From positions 806,001 to 870,000 of the forward strand of contig NZ_JBHSGI010000002.1 in NCBI RefSeq assembly GCF_042654245.1: a stretch of 64,000 bases of DNA, written 5' to 3'. The position numbers and the translations under genes were made by a program. Within the stretch, counting starts at the first letter, position 1. Each line of letters begins with the position of its first letter. Under the pieces are notes generated by a model. It searched no databases and was not told the origin of the DNA. It worked only from the letters and a program-made list of their open reading frames with translations. Positions 38,045 to 47,169 of this stretch are shown here, piece after piece. This DNA comes from Seohaeicola_A nanhaiensis. Lineage in GTDB: Bacteria > Pseudomonadota > Alphaproteobacteria > Rhodobacterales > Rhodobacteraceae.

Positions 38045-38066
38045 CACCGACAGACCAGTCAAAAGA

Positions 38067-38091
38067 GACGCGGCGCCAGGGGTGCCGCGTC
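38067..38091 (+). terminator. Hairpin after binding-protein gene
   Basis: Perfect eight-base stem GACGCGGC (38067-38074) and GCCGCGTC (38084-38091), nine-base loop, in the 75-base gap before the permease gene. There is no T-tract, so partial attenuation is the likely role. Confidence 0.55.
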
Positions 38092-38119
38092 CAACCACCC
38101 CCGACAGGAAGAAATAGAC

Positions 38120-39097
38120 ATGGCGCAGCTGCGTTACTTGTTCGGCCGCCTTGTGAAGGCGATCATGGTCCTGCTGGCCGTCACCGTCCTGAGCTTTGGC
38201 CTGATCCGCGCGGCGCCCGGCGATCCGGCCACCGTCCTGGCCGGCGAACAGGGGTCGGTCGATCCCGAGTTCATCGAACAGGTCAGGGCGAGATACGGTC
38301 TGGACCGGCCGATCCACGAACAGCTGTTCAAATATGTCGCCGGTGTCGCGCGGCTGGATTTCGGCGATTCCTATCAGCACAACCGTCCGGTCATCGAGCT
38401 GATCGGCGAACGCCTTCCCGCCACATTGCTGCTGACGCTGACCGCCTTCCTGCTGGCCCTGGCCGGCGGCCTTGTCATGGGCGTCACCGCCGCGAAACAC
38501 GTCGGAAAATGGCCTGACGGGGTTATCACCATCGCGGCGCTGCTGTTCTTTGCCCTGCCGCTGTTCTGGGTCGGGCTGATGGCAATCCTGCTGTTCTCGG
38601 TCCAGCTCGGCTGGCTGCCGGCCTTCGGCATGAATACCATCGGCGTCGAGATGTCGCCGATCGGACGGGCGCTGGACGTGGCCCGGCACCTGGTGCTGCC
38701 CGCTGCGACGCTGGGGCTGCTCTATCTCGCCACCTACACCCGCATGACCCGCGCCTCGGTGCTGGAGGTCATGGACCTCGATTTCGTGCGCACCGCCCGC
38801 GCCAAGGGTCTGGAGGAGAAACGGATCTGGCGGCGGCATATCCTGAAGAACGCACTGCTGCCGATCATCACGCTGGCCAGCCTTCAGGCCGGCCACCTTG
38901 TCGGGGGCGCGGTGCTGACCGAGACGGTCTTTGCCTGGCCCGGCATCGGCCGACTGGCCTTCGACGCGCTGCTGCAGCGCGACTATAACCTGCTTCTGGC
39001 GATCTTCATCATCGCCTCGGCCTTCGTCGTTTTCTTCAATCTTGTCGCCGATCTGGTCTACAGCCTCGCCGACCCAAGGATCGAGGTCGCCGCATGA
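38120..39097 (+). CDS. Peptide-type ABC transporter permease (DppB-like), second system
   Basis: 325 residues. First helix in VKAIMVLLAVTVLSFGLIRA, then the DppB region APGDPATVLAGEQGSVDPEF. The BPD_transp_1 domain has the EAA-like loop FVRTARAKGLEEKRIWRRHI (about 225-244) and VFAWPGIGRLAFDALLQRDY at the end. It overlaps the next permease by four bases. Confidence 0.93.
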   Translation: MAQLRYLFGRLVKAIMVLLAVTVLSFGLIRAAPGDPATVLAGEQGSVDPEFIEQVRARYGLDRPIHEQLFKYVAGVARLDFGDSYQHNRPVIELIGERLPATLLLTLTAFLLALAGGLVMGVTAAKHVGKWPDGVITIAALLFFALPLFWVGLMAILLFSVQLGWLPAFGMNTIGVEMSPIGRALDVARHLVLPAATLGLLYLATYTRMTRASVLEVMDLDFVRTARAKGLEEKRIWRRHILKNALLPIITLASLQAGHLVGGAVLTETVFAWPGIGRLAFDALLQRDYNLLLAIFIIASAFVVFFNLVADLVYSLADPRIEVAA

Positions 39098-39933
39098 CCG
39101 ATTTCGCCCGACGTTTCCTTCGCAGCCGCTCTGGCATGATCGGCCTGATCCTTCTGCTGACGCTGGTGCTGATGGCGATATTCGCCGACCTGCTTTTCCC
39201 CGGCGACCCCTGGCGGATGGCCGGACGGCCGAATCTGCCGCCGTTCAGCAAGGGTTTCCTTTTCGGCACCGACCAGCTTGGCCGGGACGTCGCCGCGGGC
39301 ATCATGCACGGCGCGCGGATGTCGCTGATGATCGGCTTTGCCTCGTCGGTCGTCGCCATCGGCGTGGGCGTTCTGGTGGGCGCGGTGGCCGGGTATTTCA
39401 GCGGCATCGTCGACGATCTGCTGATGCGCCTGACCGAGTTCTTCCAGACCATCCCGTCGTTCATGCTGGCCATCGTGCTGGTGGCGATCTTTTCGCCGAC
39501 GCTCGGCTCGATCGTGGCCGCCATCGCGGTGGTGAGCTGGCCGCCGATCGCGCGTCTGGTGCGGGCCGAGTTCCTCACCCTGCGCCAGCGCGACTTCGTC
39601 AAGGCGGCGCAGGTCGGCGGGCATTCGCAGAGCAACATCATCCTGCACCAGATCCTGCCGAACGCCCTCTCGCCGGTTATTGTCATGGCCTCGCTGATGG
39701 TCGCCTCGGCGATCCTGATCGAAAGCGGCCTGTCCTTCCTTGGCCTCGGCGACCGCAACTACATCACCTGGGGTTTCATGATCGGCGCCGGCCGCACGAT
39801 GATCCGCCATGCCTGGTGGCTGAGCGCGATCCCCGGGCTTGCCATCTTCGTCACCGTTCTGGCGCTGAACCTGTTCGGCCAGGGGCTGAGCGATGTCCTC
39901 AACCCGCGCCTGTCGAGGAGCAACAGAACATGA
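39094..39933 (+). CDS. Peptide-type ABC transporter permease (DppC-like), second system
   Basis: 279 residues. First helix GMIGLILLLTLVLMAIFADL; KGFLFGTDQLGRDVAAGIMH (about 49-68) is the DppC hallmark. The EAA-like loop is DFVKAAQVGGHSQSNIILHQ and the end is LNLFGQGLSDVLNPRL. It partners with the DppB-like subunit. Start and stop both overlap neighbours by four bases, so the three genes are tightly coupled. Confidence 0.93.
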   Translation: MTDFARRFLRSRSGMIGLILLLTLVLMAIFADLLFPGDPWRMAGRPNLPPFSKGFLFGTDQLGRDVAAGIMHGARMSLMIGFASSVVAIGVGVLVGAVAGYFSGIVDDLLMRLTEFFQTIPSFMLAIVLVAIFSPTLGSIVAAIAVVSWPPIARLVRAEFLTLRQRDFVKAAQVGGHSQSNIILHQILPNALSPVIVMASLMVASAILIESGLSFLGLGDRNYITWGFMIGAGRTMIRHAWWLSAIPGLAIFVTVLALNLFGQGLSDVLNPRLSRSNRT

Positions 39934-41600
39934 CGAACGAACCTATCCTCGGTATCCGCTCGCTCGACATTTCGCTGCCCCCGGGTGCGGACCGGCCCTT
40001 TGCCGTCAAGGATTTGACCCTCGACCTGCGACGCAACGAGATCCTTTGCGTCGTCGGCGAGTCCGGCTCGGGCAAATCGCTTCTCGCCACCGCGATCATG
40101 GGGCTGCTGCCGCCCGGCGTGCGGATCGCAGGGGGAGAGATCGACTTTGACGGCACCCCGCTGGCCTCGCTCTCTGACGCGCAATATCGCAAGCTTCGCG
40201 GCGCGCGGATTTCGATGGTGTTTCAAGAACCGATGACGGCCCTGAACCCGGTGCTGACGGTGCGCGAACAGCTGGACGAGGTGCTGGTCGCCCATGGCGT
40301 GAGCCGTGCTGGCGACCGTCAGAAGCGTATCCTGGAGCTGCTGAACGCCACCGGGCTGCCGGAGCCGGAGACGCTGCAGCATTCCTATCCCTTCCGTCTG
40401 TCCGGCGGGCAGCGGCAGCGGGTGATGATCGCCATGGCGCTGGCGCTGGAACCCGATGTCGTGATTGCGGACGAGCCGACCACGGCGCTGGACGTGACCA
40501 CGCAGAAGCAGATCCTCGAATTGCTGCGCGAGATCCAGCAGCGGCTTCACATCGCCGTGCTGTTCATCACCCACGATTTCGGCGTTGTGGCCGAGATCGC
40601 CGACCGGGTCGCGGTCATGCAGTTCGGCGAGCTGGTCGAGGAAGGCCCGGCCGAAGACGTGCTGAACACACCCAAGCATCCCTATACGCGCAAACTGGTC
40701 GCCGCGGTGCGGGGCCTGTCCGACACGACGACGGCGGAAGGTCATGCCGGAGGCGAACCGATCCTGTCGATCCGCAATGCCACCAAGACCTTTACCACGG
40801 GTGGCAGCGGGTTCTTTTCGACCAAGCGGCGGCGGGTCGAGGCGCTGAAGGACATATCGGTCGATATCGGCCGGGGCGAGACGCTGGGGCTGGTCGGGGA
40901 ATCCGGGTCGGGGAAGTCGACGCTCGGGCAGGCGGTGGTGCAACTGCTGGAGCTCGACAGCGGCGAGATCCGGTTTCACGACAAGCCGTTTCAGGCGATG
41001 TCGCGGCAGGAGCGCGCCCGGATCCGGCCCAAGATCCAGATCGTCTTTCAGGATCCCTATGCCTCGCTCAACCCGCGTCACAAGATCCGCAGGGCCCTCA
41101 CGGAAACGCAGATGATACACGGCGCCACGCGCGCCGAGGCGCTGGAACGCGCCGAACAGATGCTGGACCTTGTCGGGCTGGACCGGAGCGCGCTCGATCG
41201 GTTTCCGCACGAGTTCTCGGGCGGACAGCGGCAGCGGATCGGCATCGCTCGTGCGCTGGTGATGCAGCCGGACCTGATCGTCGCCGACGAGGCCGTCTCG
41301 GCGCTGGACGTGTCGATCCAGACGCAGGTGCTGGCGCTGCTGGCCGATATCCGCAACCGGCTGAACCTGTCGATGCTTTTCATCACCCACGATCTGCGCG
41401 TAGCCGCGCAGGTCTGCGACCGAATCGCGGTGATGCGGCGCGGCGAGATCGTGGAGCTGGGAGAGGCCGGCGAAGTGCTTGCCACGCCGCGCCACGCCTA
41501 TACCCGGCAGCTCTGCGACTCGATGCCGGGGATCGCCTGGTTCTCGAACGACCCCGGGCAAGAGCCTCGCGGTCAGGCCCACAAGGCCGAAGGCGACTGA
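39930..41600 (+). CDS. Fused DppD-DppF ABC transporter ATPase
   Basis: 556 residues with two complete ATP-binding cassettes. First: Walker A GESGSGKSL (about 41), signature LSGGQRQR (about 157), Walker B VVIADEPTTALDVTTQ. A linker near 255-285 leads to the second: Walker A GESGSGKST (about 323), signature FSGGQRQR, Walker B LIVADEAVSALDVSIQ (Asp-Glu retained, Pro replaced by Ala). This single chain powers both permeases, unlike the first system, where the two ATPases are separate genes. Start ATG 39930 overlaps the DppC stop. Confidence 0.93.
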   Translation: MTNEPILGIRSLDISLPPGADRPFAVKDLTLDLRRNEILCVVGESGSGKSLLATAIMGLLPPGVRIAGGEIDFDGTPLASLSDAQYRKLRGARISMVFQEPMTALNPVLTVREQLDEVLVAHGVSRAGDRQKRILELLNATGLPEPETLQHSYPFRLSGGQRQRVMIAMALALEPDVVIADEPTTALDVTTQKQILELLREIQQRLHIAVLFITHDFGVVAEIADRVAVMQFGELVEEGPAEDVLNTPKHPYTRKLVAAVRGLSDTTTAEGHAGGEPILSIRNATKTFTTGGSGFFSTKRRRVEALKDISVDIGRGETLGLVGESGSGKSTLGQAVVQLLELDSGEIRFHDKPFQAMSRQERARIRPKIQIVFQDPYASLNPRHKIRRALTETQMIHGATRAEALERAEQMLDLVGLDRSALDRFPHEFSGGQRQRIGIARALVMQPDLIVADEAVSALDVSIQTQVLALLADIRNRLNLSMLFITHDLRVAAQVCDRIAVMRRGEIVELGEAGEVLATPRHAYTRQLCDSMPGIAWFSNDPGQEPRGQAHKAEGD

Positions 41601-41710
41601 AGGACGAGGAACCGGCCGACCTGCAACGACGCGATGAGGCGCCACAACGCGCTGAAGTGCCCGCAATCTGCGATGACCGCCTGTGCATTTCCGGTGCGAG
41701 GCCGCGGACC

Positions 41711-41757
41711 GCAGTTCAAAGATTTTGATCTTCAATTAAGACCAATGAATTTGACTG
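41711..41757 (+). promoter_or_regulatory. Bipartite LysR-type operator upstream of dipeptidase
   Basis: GCAGTTCAA (41711-41719), then 24 variable bases, then AATGAATTTGACTG (41744-41757). The same two blocks with exactly the same spacing occur at 43739-43785. Lies 93 bases upstream of the dipeptidase start. Confidence 0.7.
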
Positions 41758-41850
41758 ATGCACGCGGTATCCGATGATTGGGTCGGGTGGCATGCTTCTT
41801 TGCCGTGCCGCCGGTTCCATCCCGCCCTGACGCGCACAAGAGGATTTGCC

Positions 41851-42828
41851 ATGACGCTTCCGGCCATTATCGACGCCCTTCAATGCGGCACCTTTGACCG
41901 CGAGGTCCTCAAGATGCTTCGGGACGGGGGATATCGTTGCGTGACGCCGACGCTCGGGTTCTGGGAAGGCACGCTGGAATCGCTCGATTCCCTGGCGCGC
42001 TGGCGGGACATGGAGCGCGAGAACGCCGAATTGATCCGCATCGTGCGGCGCGCCGATGACATCCGGGCCTGCATCGCGGACGGCAAGCTTGGCATCCTTC
42101 TGGGCTATCAGAACACCAACCTGCTTGAGGACCGCATCCGCTATGTTGAGTTGTTTGCTGACCTGGGCGTGCGGGTGCTGCAACTGACGTACAACAACCA
42201 GAACGAACTTGGTGGCTCGTGTTACGAGAAGGAAGACAGCGGCCTGACCCGGTTCGGCCGTGAAGTGGTCGAGGAGATGGCGCGTTGCGGGATCCTGGCC
42301 GATTGCTCGCACACCGGGGATCGCACGGCGCTGGATACGATCGAGCATAGCCCGGGGCCGATTGCGATCACCCATGCCAATCCGGCGTCGATCTTTCCGC
42401 ACGCGCGGAATCGGTCCGATCGGGTGATCAAGGCGCTGGCCGAGCGAGGCGGCGTGATCGGCTGCGCGGCCTATCGGAACATCACTCCGGACTGGGCCTG
42501 CGCCACCGCGCGCGGGTTTGCCGACCTGATTGCCCGAACGGTCGACATAGCCGGGGTCGACCATGTCGGTGTCGGCACCGATTTCAGCTATAAGGGCGAC
42601 GACGCATTCCGGGCCTGGATGAGGATGGGCCGCTGGTCGCGCCAGCTGAATTACGGCGCGGGGTCGGCATCCGCGCCGGGTGCGGTCAGCAAGCCGGACT
42701 GGCTGCCCTCGGCCGACCGTCTGAGTGACCTGGTGCCGGCCCTGGGCGAAGTCGGCTTTTCGGAACCAGAAATCGCAAAGATCATGGGGGGCAACTGGTT
42801 GCGCCTTTACGAGGAAGTCTTCGGCTGA
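41851..42828 (+). CDS. M19-family (membrane/renal dipeptidase) homologue with altered metal site
   Basis: 325 residues. Recognisable M19 core: LQLTYNNQNELGGSCYE (about 111-127), GLTRFGREVVEEMARCGILADCSHTG (about 132-157), IAITHANPASIFPH, VIGCAAY and GVGTDF. However, the N-terminal zinc motif (HxD in DGHND) is absent: the protein starts MTLPAIIDALQCGTF. The bridging glutamate region is GYQNTN instead of the usual GxEG. It may be a distinct subfamily with one metal or a different reaction. ATG 41851 has AAGAGGA just upstream. The 3' end overlaps the convergent LysR gene by 22 bases. Confidence 0.78.
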   Translation: MTLPAIIDALQCGTFDREVLKMLRDGGYRCVTPTLGFWEGTLESLDSLARWRDMERENAELIRIVRRADDIRACIADGKLGILLGYQNTNLLEDRIRYVELFADLGVRVLQLTYNNQNELGGSCYEKEDSGLTRFGREVVEEMARCGILADCSHTGDRTALDTIEHSPGPIAITHANPASIFPHARNRSDRVIKALAERGGVIGCAAYRNITPDWACATARGFADLIARTVDIAGVDHVGVGTDFSYKGDDAFRAWMRMGRWSRQLNYGAGSASAPGAVSKPDWLPSADRLSDLVPALGEVGFSEPEIAKIMGGNWLRLYEEVFG

Positions 42829-43724
42829 GCGGTCACGGGTTCCAGTCCCAATCGTTCCGCCTGGTCGGCCACGGTCCGGCGCACGCGGTCGATCAGCAAA
42901 ACGGTGGCCGGTGACAACCGGCGACCGCGCCGTTTGAGGATACCGATGGTGCGGTGCGCCGATGGGTCGAGGATCGGCAGAAAGCGTACTCCCGTCGGCG
43001 ACAGCGAGCGCGACAGGTTGGGCATGACGCAGCTGCCCATCCCCGCCCGAACCATGGCGAATGCGGAACTTGCGCTGGACACGCGCAGGGTGACCGGGTT
43101 GGTTTCCAGGATTTCGCGCAGATAGCCTTCGTAGTTCTCGAAGGCGACCAGGGGTTGCGCGAGCACCGTGTCCCAGCCGACCGGTGCCCCTGCGATGGCC
43201 AAGGGATGGCTGTCCTCGCACACCAAACTGTAGTGGTCCACGAAGAGCGGTTCGTAGTGGACGTCGTCGCGCAGCGATGGGCCGCGCCCGAAGGCGACAT
43301 CCACCAGACCGTCGGCCACCAGATCTCCGAGCCGGATCGACAGCGATTCCCGCAAGCTGATGCGGAATTCAGGCAACTTCTGCCGCGCCCTGCGCACCGC
43401 CGCCGGCAGGATTTCTGCGGCGAAGGAGACCACCGCCGCCACGGTGCAATGGCTGCTTTCGGTCAGTGCGTTGGCGGTGATGCTGGCGCAGGCGGTGTCG
43501 TAATGCGCCAGCAGATCGCGGGCGGTTCCGACACAGGTCCAGCCGAAGCGGTTGGGATGCGCCTTGCGCTCGCCATCGAAAAGAGGCGCGCCGATGGCCT
43601 CTTCCAGTTGCTTGAGCGACATCGAGACGGCCGACGGGGTGCGCCCGAGCTTTTGCGCCGCGACCTTGATGCTGCCCGTTTCGGCAACGGCGACAAGCAC
43701 GCGAAAGTTCATCAATGTCAGCAT
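42807..43724 (-). CDS. LysR-family transcriptional regulator
   Basis: 305 residues. N-terminal HTH: LMNFRVLVAVAETGSIKVAA then AQKLGRTPSAVSMSLKQLEE (residues about 4-44). The remainder is the LysR substrate-binding domain (VADGLVDVAFGRGPSLRDDV about 155, MVRAGMGSCVMPNLSRSL about 237). The start at 43724 is preferred: GGAG lies seven bases upstream; a TTG at 43760 would place coding sequence over the operator. The duplicated operator at 41711 and 43739 brackets the gene, which argues that it controls both the dipeptidase and the aldehyde dehydrogenase operon. Confidence 0.88.
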   Translation of the reverse strand: MLTLMNFRVLVAVAETGSIKVAAQKLGRTPSAVSMSLKQLEEAIGAPLFDGERKAHPNRFGWTCVGTARDLLAHYDTACASITANALTESSHCTVAAVVSFAAEILPAAVRRARQKLPEFRISLRESLSIRLGDLVADGLVDVAFGRGPSLRDDVHYEPLFVDHYSLVCEDSHPLAIAGAPVGWDTVLAQPLVAFENYEGYLREILETNPVTLRVSSASSAFAMVRAGMGSCVMPNLSRSLSPTGVRFLPILDPSAHRTIGILKRRGRRLSPATVLLIDRVRRTVADQAERLGLEPVTAQPKTSS

Positions 43725-43738
43725 TCCACGACTCCACG

Positions 43739-43785
43739 GCAGTTCAATTTTCTTGAACAAAGCTTCAGGTTAATGAATTTGACTG
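43739..43785 (+). promoter_or_regulatory. Bipartite LysR-type operator upstream of aldehyde dehydrogenase
   Basis: GCAGTTCAA (43739-43747), 24 bases, then AATGAATTTGACTG (43772-43785), the same layout as 41711-41757. It sits in the divergent lysR/aldehyde dehydrogenase promoter region, so it can serve for autoregulation and activation. Confidence 0.7.
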
Positions 43786-43924
43786 GACAGTTCCGGTTTG
43801 TAAACCTTGGTTCAACGACGGGCCACCGACGCCCGGATCCGAACATCCGATGCGGACGCCCGGCCCCCTTGGGTGCCCTTGCCGCGCCGGGTGCCCGACG
43901 ACACTGCCCGAAAGGACCGAAGCC

Positions 43925-45349
43925 ATGGACCATCTCGATCAATTCTACATAGGTGGCGCCTGGGTTGCGGCCGCCGGAGCAGACAAGATCGCGGTGGAGA
44001 ACCCGGCAACGGGCGACGTGATCGCCCATATCGCGCGCGGTACGGCGGCGGATGTCGACGCGGCGGTGGCGGCGGCGCGACAGGCGTTCGACAGCGGGGC
44101 CTGCGGTGACCGGGAGTTCCGGTTGCAGGTTCTTCGGCGCATTCTCGAGGCCTATGGCGACCATCAGCAGCGTATCGGCGATCTGATCGCGGAAGAGATT
44201 GGCGCGCCACGAGCCTTTGCCCGAAACGTGCAGGCCGGCTCCGCGCTGAACCATCTGCGCAAGGCAATCGAGGTGCTGGAGAGCTATGACTTCGAAGAGC
44301 TGCGCGGCACCACGATGGTGCGGCGTGAACCGATTGGCGTCGCCGGGTTGATTACGCCCTGGAACTGGCCGATCAACCAGGTCGCCTGCAAGGTCTTCCC
44401 GGCGCTGGCGGCCGGATGTTCGATGGTGCTGAAACCCTCGGAGCTTTCGCCCCTGTCGGCGATTGCCCTGACCGAACTGTTCCACGAGGCCGGGGTTGCG
44501 CCGGGCGTCTTCAACCTGGTGCAGGGCGAAGGCCCCGAAGTCGGGGAAGCTTTGGCCCGTCATCCCGACGTCGACATGATATCGCTGACGGGGTCCGCCC
44601 GCGCCGGCGCGGCCGTGACGATTGCGGCTGCGCCCACGGTGAAGCGCGTCAGCCTGGAACTGGGAGGCAAGGCCGCCAACATCCTGCTGGACGATGTCGA
44701 TCTGGAACCGGCGGTGACGCGCGGAGTGCAGAACTGCATGCGAAACGCCGGGCAATCCTGCTCGGCCCCGACCCGGATGCTGGTGCCGCACGCGATGATG
44801 GCGGAGGCCGCCGACATCGCGGCGCGCGTCGCCAGGGGGCTGCGGGTGGGTCCGCCGGATGCCGAGGGTGTCGACATGGGGCCGCTCATCAGTGCGCGCC
44901 AGCTGGAACGGGTGCAAGCCTATATCGACAGTGGCATCGCTGAGGGCGCCCGGCTGGTGGCCGGGGGCAGCGAGCGGCCCGAGGGGCTGGCCGACGGTCA
45001 TTTCCTGAACCCGACCGTCTTTGCCGACGTCACCCCCGCCATGCGGATCGCGCAGGAAGAGATCTTCGGGCCGGTGCTGTGCCTGATCGGCTATGACGGC
45101 GACGACGCGGCTGTCGCCATCGCCAACGGCACCGTCTTCGGGTTGACTGCCTACGTGCAGTCCCCGAATGTCGAACGGGCCCGCGACATGGCACGCCGTC
45201 TGCGCGCCGGCAGCGTCCTGCTCAATTATGCGCCAGTTGACCCGAATGGGCCCTTTGGCGGCTTCAAACAATCCGGAAACGGTCGCGAATACGGGCTCTT
45301 TGGCTTTGAGGAGTTCCTGGAGGTCAAGGGGATGGTTGGCTACGCCTGA
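43925..45349 (+). CDS. NAD(P)-dependent aldehyde dehydrogenase
   Basis: 474 residues. ALDH superfamily motifs: TPWNWPINQVACKVFPALAA (about 141-160) with the catalytic Asn, LTGSARAGAAV, SLELGGKAANILLDD (general-base Glu about 247), NAGQSCSAPTRML (nucleophile Cys about 281) and EEIFGPVLCLIGYD. It oxidises an aldehyde to the acid. The ATG at 43925 follows GAAAGGA and matches the usual short N-terminus. First gene of a seven-gene rightward operon. The substrate is unknown; the MIase- and RidA-like genes downstream would fit an unsaturated or aminated semialdehyde. Confidence 0.92.
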   Translation: MDHLDQFYIGGAWVAAAGADKIAVENPATGDVIAHIARGTAADVDAAVAAARQAFDSGACGDREFRLQVLRRILEAYGDHQQRIGDLIAEEIGAPRAFARNVQAGSALNHLRKAIEVLESYDFEELRGTTMVRREPIGVAGLITPWNWPINQVACKVFPALAAGCSMVLKPSELSPLSAIALTELFHEAGVAPGVFNLVQGEGPEVGEALARHPDVDMISLTGSARAGAAVTIAAAPTVKRVSLELGGKAANILLDDVDLEPAVTRGVQNCMRNAGQSCSAPTRMLVPHAMMAEAADIAARVARGLRVGPPDAEGVDMGPLISARQLERVQAYIDSGIAEGARLVAGGSERPEGLADGHFLNPTVFADVTPAMRIAQEEIFGPVLCLIGYDGDDAAVAIANGTVFGLTAYVQSPNVERARDMARRLRAGSVLLNYAPVDPNGPFGGFKQSGNGREYGLFGFEEFLEVKGMVGYA

Positions 45350-45405
45350 CCCGCGAGATGACACTGGCCTGGCAGAGATCGGGCCGCGAACGACAGGGAA
45401 TGAAG

Positions 45406-46200
45406 ATGAGACCAGATCATCTGGACGAGACACCTTTCGTCAAGCTTTCGGGGGTCCACAAGACCTACGAAGCGGAAACCGGCAATGTCCGCGCGCTGGA
45501 CCCTGTCAGCTTTGGCATAGATCGGGGTCATATCGTCAGCGTGGTGGGGCCTTCGGGCTGCGGGAAGTCCACGCTGCTGCGCATTCTGGCCGGGATCGAC
45601 CCTGCAACGGGAGGTCAGGTGGTGATCGACGGACAGGAGATCTCTGGCCCGGTGCCGAACATGGGCATCGTGTTCCAGCGCGATCTGCTGCTGGACTGGC
45701 GCAACGTGCTGGACAACGTGATGCTGCCGGCCGAGCTGGCCCGCGCCAATATGGACGAGACCCGCAGCCGCGCCGTCGCATTGCTGAGCGAACTGGGGGT
45801 CGGGGATTTCCTGAACCGTCTTCCCTTCGAGCTGTCGGGCGGGATGCGGCAGCGCGCGGCGATTGCCCGCGCCCTGCTGATGCGTCCCTCGCTGCTGTTG
45901 CTGGACGAACCCTTCAGCGCGCTGGATGCCATGACGCGGGACCAGATGAACGTGATCCTGCAGCGGTTGCAGCAGCATGAGCGCGTGACCACCCTGCTGA
46001 TCACGCATTCCATCGCCGAAGCCGTGTTCCTGTCGGACCGGGTGGTGGTGATGTCGGCGCGACCGGGCCGGGTGCTGGACGTGATCGACATCGACCTTCC
46101 CACGCCGCGACCGTTGTCGATCCGCGAAGAGCCAGCCTTTGCCGCCATTGCCCGCCGCATTCGCCTGCTGTTCGAAAAAGAAGGGGTTCTTGCCGCATGA
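45406..46200 (+). CDS. Nitrate/sulfonate-type ABC transporter ATP-binding protein
   Basis: 264 residues from ATG 45406, which has AGGGA six bases upstream; ATGs at 45400 and 45358 are alternatives. Walker A GPSGCGKST (about 46-54), Q loop IVFQRDLLLDWRNVLDN, signature LSGGMRQR (about 143), Walker B LLLLDEPFSALDAM, H loop LITHSIAEA. The TauB/SsuB-like Q-loop context (LLDWRNVLDNV) places it with the taurine/nitrate/pyrimidine-precursor transporter class. It overlaps the permease gene by four bases. Confidence 0.9.
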   Translation: MRPDHLDETPFVKLSGVHKTYEAETGNVRALDPVSFGIDRGHIVSVVGPSGCGKSTLLRILAGIDPATGGQVVIDGQEISGPVPNMGIVFQRDLLLDWRNVLDNVMLPAELARANMDETRSRAVALLSELGVGDFLNRLPFELSGGMRQRAAIARALLMRPSLLLLDEPFSALDAMTRDQMNVILQRLQQHERVTTLLITHSIAEAVFLSDRVVVMSARPGRVLDVIDIDLPTPRPLSIREEPAFAAIARRIRLLFEKEGVLAA

Positions 46201-47033
46201 GTGCCGCGTCCAACACCGTCACTGCCACCACGTCCGGGCCGTCCTCCAAAGTGATCCAGCGCCGGCGTCGCCGGATTCTGCGCAACGCTGCCCTGCCGGT
46301 ACTGAGCGCCATCGTCGGACTGATCGTCTGGGAGGTCGTGGTCCGTGCCTTCGACATTCCGGCCTATCTGCTGCCCGCGCCCACCGAAGTGGTCGAGGTG
46401 CTGTTCAATCGATTTGGCTATCTGATGACCAACCTCGGCTACACGATGTTCTCGGCGCTGCTGGGATTTGCGCTGGCGGTCCTGTTGGGTGTGGGGCTGG
46501 GAATCGCCATCGCCTCGTCGCCGATCGTCGACCGGGTCGTCTACCCCTGGCTGGTGATCTCGCATGCCGTCCCCAAGGTCGTGGTGGCGCCGCTTCTGTT
46601 GGTCTGGATCGGTTTCGGGGTCAAGAGCGGGGTGATCTTCGTCGTGTTCTTCACCTTCTTCACGATTGTGGTGAACACGGTCATGGGGCTGAAATCCGCG
46701 GATCCCGACCTGCTGCACATGGTGCGGTCGATGGGTGCCAGCCCGATGAAGGTGCTGTGGAAGATCAAACTGCCCAATGCCCTGCCCAACATCTTTACCG
46801 GGATCAAGATCGCCGCGACGCTCGCCCCTGTCGGCGCGGTGATCGGCGAGTTCGTCGCCTCGAACCGCGGGCTTGGCTATGTGCTGATCCAGGCGGTCGG
46901 GAGCATGTCGATCGACCTGGCCTTCGCGGCGGTGTTCCTCGTCTCGGGCTTTGGCGTCATCGTCTGGTATCTGGCCGAACTCATCGAAAAGCGCATCCTG
47001 CCCTGGCACGCGAGCCAGCGCGGTCAGCACTGA
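46197..47033 (+). CDS. Nitrate/sulfonate-type ABC transporter permease
   Basis: 278 residues. After an arginine-rich N-terminus, a first helix (AALPVLSAIVGLIVWEVVV, about 30-48) and YLLPAPTEVVEVLFNRFGYL lead into the transport domain. The EAA-like loop is VRSMGASPMKVLWKIKLPNA (about 176-195), and IGEFVASNRGLGYVLIQA is a typical TauC/SsuC block. Works with the ATPase upstream and the NMT1-type binding protein downstream. Confidence 0.92.
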   Translation: MSAASNTVTATTSGPSSKVIQRRRRRILRNAALPVLSAIVGLIVWEVVVRAFDIPAYLLPAPTEVVEVLFNRFGYLMTNLGYTMFSALLGFALAVLLGVGLGIAIASSPIVDRVVYPWLVISHAVPKVVVAPLLLVWIGFGVKSGVIFVVFFTFFTIVVNTVMGLKSADPDLLHMVRSMGASPMKVLWKIKLPNALPNIFTGIKIAATLAPVGAVIGEFVASNRGLGYVLIQAVGSMSIDLAFAAVFLVSGFGVIVWYLAELIEKRILPWHASQRGQH

Positions 47034-47040
47034 AACCATT

Positions 47041-47067
47041 CCTGCGCCTCCTGCCCAGAGGCGCAGG
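47041..47067 (+). terminator. Strong hairpin between permease and binding-protein genes
   Basis: Perfect ten-base stem CCTGCGCCTC (47041-47050) and GAGGCGCAGG (47058-47067) with a seven-base loop, eight bases after the permease stop. It is followed by CCAAAACC and no T-tract. It could stabilise the downstream binding-protein mRNA 5' end or attenuate read-through. Confidence 0.55.
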
Positions 47068-47169
47068 CCAAAACCAGCCGCCTATGGCTGCAACGAAGGG
47101 CGGGACCAACCGCCAACTCCAACCATCCACACGGGGCCGCAGCGCGGCGCCGCCAACAGAGGAATTGCC

